NCBI RefSeq assembly: GCF_037081775.1 | Contig: NZ_JBAMHQ010000001.1 | Coordinates: forward strand, 620,001-684,000 | Direction: 5' to 3' | Origin: Haladaptatus sp. ZSTT2 | GTDB lineage: Archaea; Halobacteriota; Halobacteria; Halobacteriales; Halococcaceae | DNA length: 64,000 nt | Shown here: in pieces, positions 58,837-64,000 of the stretch | How the letters are laid out: every line of letters starts with the position of its first letter | Numbering within the stretch: position 1 is the first letter of the stretch | Position numbers and translations under genes: made by a program | The notes under the pieces: generated by a model | What the model was told of the DNA's origin: nothing | What the model saw: the letters and a program-made list of their open reading frames with translations, nothing else | Database searches by the model: none

Positions 58837-60552
58837 TCAGGGGTGCGTGTAGTAGACGACCGAGTCGTCGTCACCGTGGGAATCGACGCGGACGAAGCCA
58901 ATGCGCTCGAACTGAATCACGTCGTCTACGTCCGTTGCTGTGAAGTCGGGTTCTGCGTGGCCGGACACGTCGCCGTCCATCGTCCGCATCGTGACGGGCA
59001 CGTTCGTATCAGCAGAGACCCAGTGGATGACGTCAACGCCCTCTTCGCGCACCGCAGAGAGGTCGTTGCCGAGATATTCGAGCGCGTCGCGAGTGTGCTG
59101 GAACAGGCCAAGACCCTTGAGCCAGACGCGCTCGCCGTTCGCGGGCACGTCGTCGGCTTCGATGAGAACTGCGCCGTTGACCGGGATGTCGCGTTTCCCA
59201 CGGTCTTCGTGGTCGGGGTGGAGCGGCGGATGGCCGACTTCGGGCGCGCCGACGACAGGGAGCTCCTGTCCGTCGCGGACGAGGAAGTAGCGGTTCGCCG
59301 CGTCGTCTACGAGCGCGCGGTTGTTCGCGTAAATCGAACTCATGGCGAGGTCGACGTTGCTCGTAGAGGTGCCGAGTTGAATCATCGCGTCGGTGATTGC
59401 TTCCCCACGAATACCACGACGGCGGACGCTTTTCAGGGTCGGCGCGCGCGGGTCATCCCAGCCGTCGAGTTCGCCATCCGCGATGAGTTGCTTGATAGTT
59501 GAGGTGGACATCTTCACGTCGTATTCGTCAATCTGGACGTGCCCCCAGTGGATGACCTCGGGGTACTCCCAGCCGAAGTAGTCGTAGACGAACTGCTGGC
59601 GCTTTGCGGAGTCCTGTAAGTCGATGCCACGGATGATGTGCGTGACGCCCGTGAGGTGGTCGTCGATGCCGGATTGGAAGTCGAGCATCGGCCAGCAGCG
59701 ATAGTCTGCGGCTTCCTCGCGTGGGTGAGGTGTGTCAACCATGCGGAACGCAACGAAGTCGCGCAGCGCGGGGTTCTTGTGTTCGATGTCCGTCTTCACG
59801 CGGAGCACCATCTCGCCGGCGCTGAACTCGCCTTCGACCATCTGCTCGAACTCTTCTTCGGTGGTCGCTACGTCCTTGTCGCGATGTGGACACGGCTTGC
59901 CCGCGTTCTTGAGCTCGGAGAACGCCTCGCCCGAACACGAGCAGGTGTAGGCCCCGCCCATCTCGATGAGGTCGCGAGCGTGGTCGTAGTAGATAGGCAC
60001 CCGGTCTGAGGCGCGCATCACGTCGTCCGGCTCGAAGCCGAGGTATTCAATGTCCTCCAAAATTGCGTCGTAGGCGTCCATGTCCGGGCGCTTCGTCTCG
60101 GGGTCGGTGTCGTCGAATCGGCAGACAAACCAGCCGTCGTACAGCTCTTTGTACGTCCCGATGACCGCGGGCATGCGAGCGTGGCCGAGGTGCCACGGCC
60201 CGTTCGGATTCGGCGCGGTGCGCATTCGAATCTCGTCGTAGTCCTCGGCGTTCGGCAGGTCGGGAAGCACCCGGTCGTCGGCTTCCTCTTCTGCATCAAG
60301 GTCTTCGAGCCACTCGGGGGCGAGGACGGCGAGGCGCTCGCGTTTCTCTTCCGTCGAGGCGCTGTTCACTTTCGCTACGATTGGGCCGATGATGCCCGGT
60401 ATGTCGCCACCGTGCGGGCGAAACTCGGGGTTCTCACCCATGAGCGGCCCCATGATGGCACCCACGTCGGCGTCGCTCTCGTGTTTGACGGCGTTGATGA
60501 GCGCGTGTTTCTCGGCCTCCTCTTCGATTTGCTCGCGGAGATCCTTGTCCAT
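58837..60552 (-). CDS. gltX: Glutamyl-tRNA synthetase, archaeal type
   Basis: Charges tRNA-Glu (and tRNA-Gln when a Gatamido pathway is used). The 571-residue class I enzyme has the HIGH-like motif PNPNGPWHLGHARMPAV, the zinc-like cluster CSCSGEAFSELKNAGKPCPH and the KMSKS-like DVKMSTSTIKQLIADG. The N-terminal 100-residue helical extension and the beta-barrel anticodon domain of the archaeal/eukaryotic GluRS/GlnRS line are present. It lies 66 nt downstream of idsA on the same strand. Confidence 0.96.
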   Translation of the reverse strand: MDKDLREQIEEEAEKHALINAVKHESDADVGAIMGPLMGENPEFRPHGGDIPGIIGPIVAKVNSASTEEKRERLAVLAPEWLEDLDAEEEADDRVLPDLPNAEDYDEIRMRTAPNPNGPWHLGHARMPAVIGTYKELYDGWFVCRFDDTDPETKRPDMDAYDAILEDIEYLGFEPDDVMRASDRVPIYYDHARDLIEMGGAYTCSCSGEAFSELKNAGKPCPHRDKDVATTEEEFEQMVEGEFSAGEMVLRVKTDIEHKNPALRDFVAFRMVDTPHPREEAADYRCWPMLDFQSGIDDHLTGVTHIIRGIDLQDSAKRQQFVYDYFGWEYPEVIHWGHVQIDEYDVKMSTSTIKQLIADGELDGWDDPRAPTLKSVRRRGIRGEAITDAMIQLGTSTSNVDLAMSSIYANNRALVDDAANRYFLVRDGQELPVVGAPEVGHPPLHPDHEDRGKRDIPVNGAVLIEADDVPANGERVWLKGLGLFQHTRDALEYLGNDLSAVREEGVDVIHWVSADTNVPVTMRTMDGDVSGHAEPDFTATDVDDVIQFERIGFVRVDSHGDDDSVVYYTHP

Positions 60553-60618
60553 TGGGTGAGCGTTCGCTGTGGCGCGTCAAAACTACGTTGAAACCGCGCC
60601 GAAAAATCGGGGCGCGAT

Positions 60619-61659
60619 TCAGTAGCCGCGGTCGATGAGGTAGTCCGCGATGTCGAGCAACAGGTCGTGGGCTTCGTTGTCCGGAAGCACGTCGAGGCGG
60701 GCTTTCCCGTCTGCGACGAGTCGCTCTGCCGTTTCGCGGGCGTAGTCGATAGAGCCGGACGCTTCGAGTTTCTCGACGGCGTCGTCGATTTCCGCCTCTG
60801 AGACGCCCTCGACCGAGTCCGTGGTGACGAGCGAATCGACGTCCACGCCCTGTTGACGGGCGTGGAGCGTGATGATCGTCTGCTTGTTCTCAACGAGGTC
60901 GCTGCCGCGTTGCTTGCCGAGTTTCTCACTTGGAACGGTGAGGTCGAGCAAGTCGTCTTGAATCTGGAAGGCGCGGCCAACGTCGAGTCCGTAGCCGTAG
61001 AGCGCTTCGACGGTCTCGTCGTCTGCGCCGAGCAGGATAGCCGGGATGGCCGTTGCGGCGGCGTATAGCACTGCCGTCTTCTGCTCTGCCATCTCCAGAT
61101 ACTCCTCGGGGAGCACGTCCGTCCGCGTCTCGAAGGCCACGTCGAGCGCTTGGCCCTCGCAGATTTTCGTACAGGTCGTCGCGAGCATCGAGAGCGCGCG
61201 CACAGACCGGTCTGCGGGCGCGCCGGTCTCGAGCATGAACTCGAACGCCTTCGAGTAGAGCGTGTCGCCCGCGAGAATTGCGGTCTCTAAGTCGTAGGCG
61301 CGGTGGACCGCGGGGGCACCCCGGCGCAGGTCGTCGTCGTCCATGATGTCGTCGTGAATCAGCGTGAACGACTGGATGACTTCGATGCTGACGGCCGCCG
61401 CCATCAGGTCGATGGTGACGCCGTTTAACGTCGGGAACTCGCGGTAATCCGTCTGCTCCGGACTCACGTCTACGAGTGCCTCACCGACCAGCAACAGCAT
61501 GGCCGGGCGCAGTCGCTTGCCACCGGCATCGAGCAGATGGCGCGACGCCTTATACAGGCGTTCGGGGCTGGTGACCGGCAGGTCCTCGCCGATGGCGTCG
61601 TTGACCAGGTCGCGGCGGGCGGCGAGTGCGTCTGTAACTGCCATGTTCCGCATGTCCAT
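60619..61659 (-). CDS. idsA: Polyprenyl (geranylgeranyl/farnesyl) diphosphate synthase
   Basis: Extends isoprenoid chains for archaeal membrane lipids and quinones. The 346-residue trans-prenyltransferase has both aspartate-rich motifs: IHDDIMDDDDLRRGAPAVHR (first, DDxxD-type) and FQIQDDLLDLT (second). GGKRLRPAML binds the diphosphate. Its ATG immediately follows the rnj stop (no gap), so it belongs to the rnj transcript. The chain length (C15 or C20) cannot be set from the sequence alone. Confidence 0.95.
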   Translation of the reverse strand: MDMRNMAVTDALAARRDLVNDAIGEDLPVTSPERLYKASRHLLDAGGKRLRPAMLLLVGEALVDVSPEQTDYREFPTLNGVTIDLMAAAVSIEVIQSFTLIHDDIMDDDDLRRGAPAVHRAYDLETAILAGDTLYSKAFEFMLETGAPADRSVRALSMLATTCTKICEGQALDVAFETRTDVLPEEYLEMAEQKTAVLYAAATAIPAILLGADDETVEALYGYGLDVGRAFQIQDDLLDLTVPSEKLGKQRGSDLVENKQTIITLHARQQGVDVDSLVTTDSVEGVSEAEIDDAVEKLEASGSIDYARETAERLVADGKARLDVLPDNEAHDLLLDIADYLIDRGY

Positions 61660-63006
61660 TTACTCGACCAGCTGGATGATGTTCCCGTTGCGCGTGACGT
61701 GCAGGTCACGGCCCATCGTGTAGCCCTCGTTTTCGGCGAGGTCGACGTACGGCGCGAAGCCTTTCATGTCCTGGTGGGCAGGGATGACGTGCTGTGGCTG
61801 GAGCGTGCGGAGCATCTCGTACAGTCCTTCCTGGGACATGTGCCCGGAAACGTGGACGTCGTCGTAGATGCGTGCGCCCTGCATGCGCAGGAGCTTCTCA
61901 GACTGGTAGCGCTGGCCTTCGTTGGTCGGCTCCGGGATGACGCGCGCGGAGAAGACGACCTTGTCGCCTTCTTCCAACTCGTACGGCGTCTCGCCGCGGC
62001 CCATGCGCGTGAGCATGGCGCGTGGCTCGCCCTGGTGGCCGGTCACGATAGGCAGGAAGTTCTCCTTGCCCTCTTTCATGATGCGTTTGAACGTGCGGTC
62101 GACCGACTTGCGGTGACCGTACATCCCGAGGTCGTCCGGGAAGTCGACGAAGTTGAGGCGCTCTGCGGTACCCGAGTACTTCTCCATCGAGCGACCGAGG
62201 AGGACTGGCTGGCGGCCGATGTCCTCTGCGAACTCGACGAGCGACTTCACACGCGCGACGTGCGAGGAGAACGTGGTTGCGACGATGCCGCCGTCGTAGT
62301 CCTCCATGCTGTGGATGACGTCTTTGAGGTGTTTGCGTGCGACGGACTCGCTCGGCGTGCGGCCCTTGCGTCCGGCGTTCGTACAGTCTTCGATGTACGC
62401 GAGGACGCCGTTTTCGGAGTTGGCAATCTCGCGGAACCGCTTCATGTCGATTGGGTCGCCAAGCACCGGCGTGTGGTCCATCCGCTTGTCGAGGCCGTAG
62501 ACAACCGCGCCCTCCGGGGTGTGGAGCACGGGGTTGATGGCGTCGATGATGGAGTGGGTGACGTTGACGAATTCGAGTTCGACTTCCTCGGAGATGGACA
62601 TCGTCTCACCGGGGTCCATCTTGATGAGGTCGTTTTGGACACCGAACTTCTCTTCGCCCTCGATCTGCTGTTTGACGAGTTCGATGGTGAACGGCGTCGC
62701 AACGATTGGGGCGTTGTAGCGGTGGGCGAGCTTGCTGATTGCGCCGATGTGGTCAAGGTGACCGTGGGTCGGGACAATCGCTTTGACGTCGCCCTCAAGG
62801 TCGCTCATGACACGGTCGTCCGGGATGGCACCCATGTCGATGAGGTCTAAGCTGTGCATTCGTTCGGTCTCGACGTTGTCGTGAATCAGGACCTGTGAAA
62901 GGTTGAGGCCCATGTCGAAGATTACAACGTCGTCACCTGCGCGGACGGCAGTCATCTGCCGACCGACTTCTTCATAGCCGCCTATCGTAGCAATTTCAAT
63001 TTCCAT
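61660..63006 (-). CDS. rnj: RNase J family ribonuclease (beta-CASP MBL)
   Basis: A 448-residue 5'-3' exonuclease-type beta-CASP protein. The metal site is [20 protein letters not shown] (HxHxDH), with [10 protein letters not shown] near the N-terminus and the later HDMKGFAP-like and [17 protein letters not shown] blocks, where His394-type ligands sit. ATG 63006 is the family start; the frame to 63090 reads through the leader. It heads the rnj-idsA pair. The leader contains two hairpins (63014-63073). Confidence 0.94.
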   Translation of the reverse strand: MEIEIATIGGYEEVGRQMTAVRAGDDVVIFDMGLNLSQVLIHDNVETERMHSLDLIDMGAIPDDRVMSDLEGDVKAIVPTHGHLDHIGAISKLAHRYNAPIVATPFTIELVKQQIEGEEKFGVQNDLIKMDPGETMSISEEVELEFVNVTHSIIDAINPVLHTPEGAVVYGLDKRMDHTPVLGDPIDMKRFREIANSENGVLAYIEDCTNAGRKGRTPSESVARKHLKDVIHSMEDYDGGIVATTFSSHVARVKSLVEFAEDIGRQPVLLGRSMEKYSGTAERLNFVDFPDDLGMYGHRKSVDRTFKRIMKEGKENFLPIVTGHQGEPRAMLTRMGRGETPYELEEGDKVVFSARVIPEPTNEGQRYQSEKLLRMQGARIYDDVHVSGHMSQEGLYEMLRTLQPQHVIPAHQDMKGFAPYVDLAENEGYTMGRDLHVTRNGNIIQLVE

Positions 63007-63174
63007 GGTTATAGCTCCGAGCGGAGCCCTCCAACCAGACGGTTCTGCATGAGCCTCCGGCGGGTCCCCGCCGAACGCCCACAACCGCACGAGGTGGACG
63101 GCTTGCTGTCTCGGTTACGGAACGGTACGAACTCGGGTCTTAAAAAGGACGTGGAATGGTGGGCGACTCCGCAC
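63007..63174 (-). promoter_or_regulatory. rnj leader with TATA box and two hairpins
   Basis: On the minus strand a TATA-like CCTTTTTA (63141-63148) predicts a leader of about 110 nt before rnj. It holds CGGCGG-GTCC-CCGCCG (63058-63073) and GCTCC-GAGC-GGAGC (63014-63027); the latter ends 8 nt before the ATG. Long structured leaders are rare in this genome, so control of rnj at the RNA level is plausible. The upstream ipk gene ends at 63175. Confidence 0.45.
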
Positions 63175-63921
63175 TCAGTTGCCCCGGCCGTCGATTCGGG
63201 TGCCCGGTGACTTGCCTGCGAGAAACGCCGCGAGGTCATCGAGACCGAAGATGTCTGCGGGTGCGCCGAGGGTGAGCAGTTCGCGAACCTTCCCGGCCAT
63301 CCCACCTGAGACGTCCGTCGCATCACTCTCACCGAGTGCTTGCGCGACCGACTCGAATGACGTGATTTCGGGGATGACATTGTTCTCCGCATCGAGCACG
63401 CCCGGAACCGCAGAACAGAGCCCAACCCGGTCTGCATCGAGCGACTGGGCGAGTGCCGTCACGATTTCGTCGCCGCTCACGACGGTCACACCCTTGCCTT
63501 CGTGGGCGATGACGTCGCCGTGGAGTACGGGGACAAACCCCTCTGCGAGCAGCGTTTCGACGGCCGTCGTCCCGAGCGTGAGTGCCCCGGCAGCGTCCCG
63601 CGATGCCGTCGACAGCGTGTGGACCGGCACGGCGGGCACGCCCGCTTCGTTCAGCCGGTGGACGACGACTTCGTTCAGGCGCTTCATCGCCTCGTGGATG
63701 TCGAGGACGGCGTCCGGGTCGTGGGTGCCGTCGGTGGTCGAAACGTCGTACTTGTTCGCGTGATGGTGGCCAAAGCTCCCGCCGCCGTGGACGAGGACGA
63801 GCCGCGAGATGTCGGCGTTGGCGAGCATCCCGACTGCCTTTCCGAGGCGCGGTTCGTGGATTTTCTCGACGCCTTCTTTCTCGGTGATGATACTGCCGCC
63901 GAGTTTGAGCACCGTCGTCAT
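63175..63921 (-). CDS. ipk: Isopentenyl phosphate kinase
   Basis: Phosphorylates isopentenyl phosphate to isopentenyl diphosphate in the archaeal alternative mevalonate pathway. The 248-residue amino-acid-kinase fold has KLGGSIITEKEGVEKIHEPR at the N-terminus, LVLVHGGGSFGHHHANKYDV with the key His, and VVSGDEIVTALAQSLDADRV. It overlaps the end of the preceding (mvk-like) gene by 4 nt. Together with idsA this is the isoprenoid block of the window. Confidence 0.95.
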   Translation of the reverse strand: MTTVLKLGGSIITEKEGVEKIHEPRLGKAVGMLANADISRLVLVHGGGSFGHHHANKYDVSTTDGTHDPDAVLDIHEAMKRLNEVVVHRLNEAGVPAVPVHTLSTASRDAAGALTLGTTAVETLLAEGFVPVLHGDVIAHEGKGVTVVSGDEIVTALAQSLDADRVGLCSAVPGVLDAENNVIPEITSFESVAQALGESDATDVSGGMAGKVRELLTLGAPADIFGLDDLAAFLAGKSPGTRIDGRGN

Positions 63922-64000
63922 GGTTCCTCCACGCGCACGCCTTCGGTGTCGAGTTCGGCGCGGAAGGCATCTTCACAGCCCATGGTAAAGCGAAGCGCCG
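63918..64000 (-). CDS. mvk: Mevalonate kinase C-terminus (cut by window end)
   Basis: Only the last 27 codons are visible, ending ALRFTMGCEDAFRAELDTEG then VRVEEP and a TGA that overlaps the ipk start (ATGA). Assignment to mevalonate kinase rests mainly on the conserved mvk-ipk gene order in haloarchaea and on the end matching such proteins by recollection. The sequence beyond the window would settle it. Confidence 0.6.
   Translation of the reverse strand, partial: ALRFTMGCEDAFRAELDTEGVRVEEP

Noticed and set aside
61537-62850. 437-codon plus-strand frame opposite idsA and rnj
   Set aside because: Val/Asp/His-rich shadow of strongly conserved genes.

Overview
This window is chromosomal DNA of a halophilic archaeon (class Halobacteria). 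The evidence is archaeal informational genes (Nop5/fibrillarin, L7Ae, S28e, L24e, L21e, Rpb4, EF-1beta, an XPB-type helicase, TmcA, archaeal GluRS), acidic proteins with D/E-rich tails, GC near 60% by eye, many leaderless or short-leader starts after TTTAWA-like TATA boxes, and several lineage-typical DUF families. I cannot name the genus. Coding density is high and genes are often coupled by 1-4 nt overlaps. I see no CRISPR array, complete insertion sequence, provirus or rRNA; there is one tRNA (Leu, UAG).

Layout. 1-9.8 kb: pyrI-pyrB, a MinD-like ATPase followed by a KaiC-like protein with a degraded P-loop, an acidic FKBP isomerase, a CYTH protein, S-adenosylmethionine synthetase, ThiI, DUF5804, an esterase and cysteine synthase. 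9.8-25 kb: ATP-grasp enzyme, phosphoesterase, thioredoxin, Usp, DUF255 protein, PurD, XPB-like helicase, acyltransferase, MscS next to the diadenylate cyclase DacZ, tRNA-Leu, a mini TFB-like protein, PPAT, a wHTH regulator and gamma-glutamylcysteine synthetase. 25-27.5 kb: a DUF4397 secreted protein, then nop5-flpA.

27.5-40.8 kb is the accessory highlight: a phenylacetate-type aromatic catabolism island. It holds paaABC, a PaaD split into two proteins, a bacterio-opsin-activator-type regulator divergent from paaA over a shared palindromic TATA box and operator-like repeat, a PaaI-like thioesterase, an alpha/beta hydrolase coupled to an ACMSD-like amidohydrolase, three tandem SnoaL-like paralogues, a MaoC hydratase and PaaK. 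On the other strand are a SCP2-type thiolase, an HMG-CoA-synthase-like/DUF35 fusion lacking its catalytic triad, a 3-hydroxyacyl-CoA dehydrogenase and an enoyl-CoA hydratase. PaaE and a PaaZ-type aldehyde dehydrogenase are not in the island. I infer phenylacetate -> phenylacetyl-CoA (PaaK) -> ring 1,2-epoxide (PaaABC, matured by PaaD) -> ring opening by a non-standard enzyme set -> beta-oxidation with a rebuilt thiolase/HMGCS-like/DUF35 complex.

40.8-53.9 kb: DUF2270, a ferritin-like/VIT1 transporter, DUF2391, a zinc micro-protein with EF-1beta, an MBL hydrolase, a cystathionine synthase/lyase, a GMP reductase-like enzyme, then the conserved rpl21e-rpoF-DUF655-ksgA-mscS-hemK2 run and a pair of core methionine synthase-like genes. 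53.9-64 kb: a methyltransferase, an AT-rich non-coding stretch, the rpl7ae-rps28e-rpl24e-ndk operon, TmcA, DUF456, a Cys-bearing small protein, GltX, and the isoprenoid/RNase J group idsA-rnj-ipk-(mvk, cut by the window end). A shared post-stop element after the FKBP and ndk genes looks like a terminator family.
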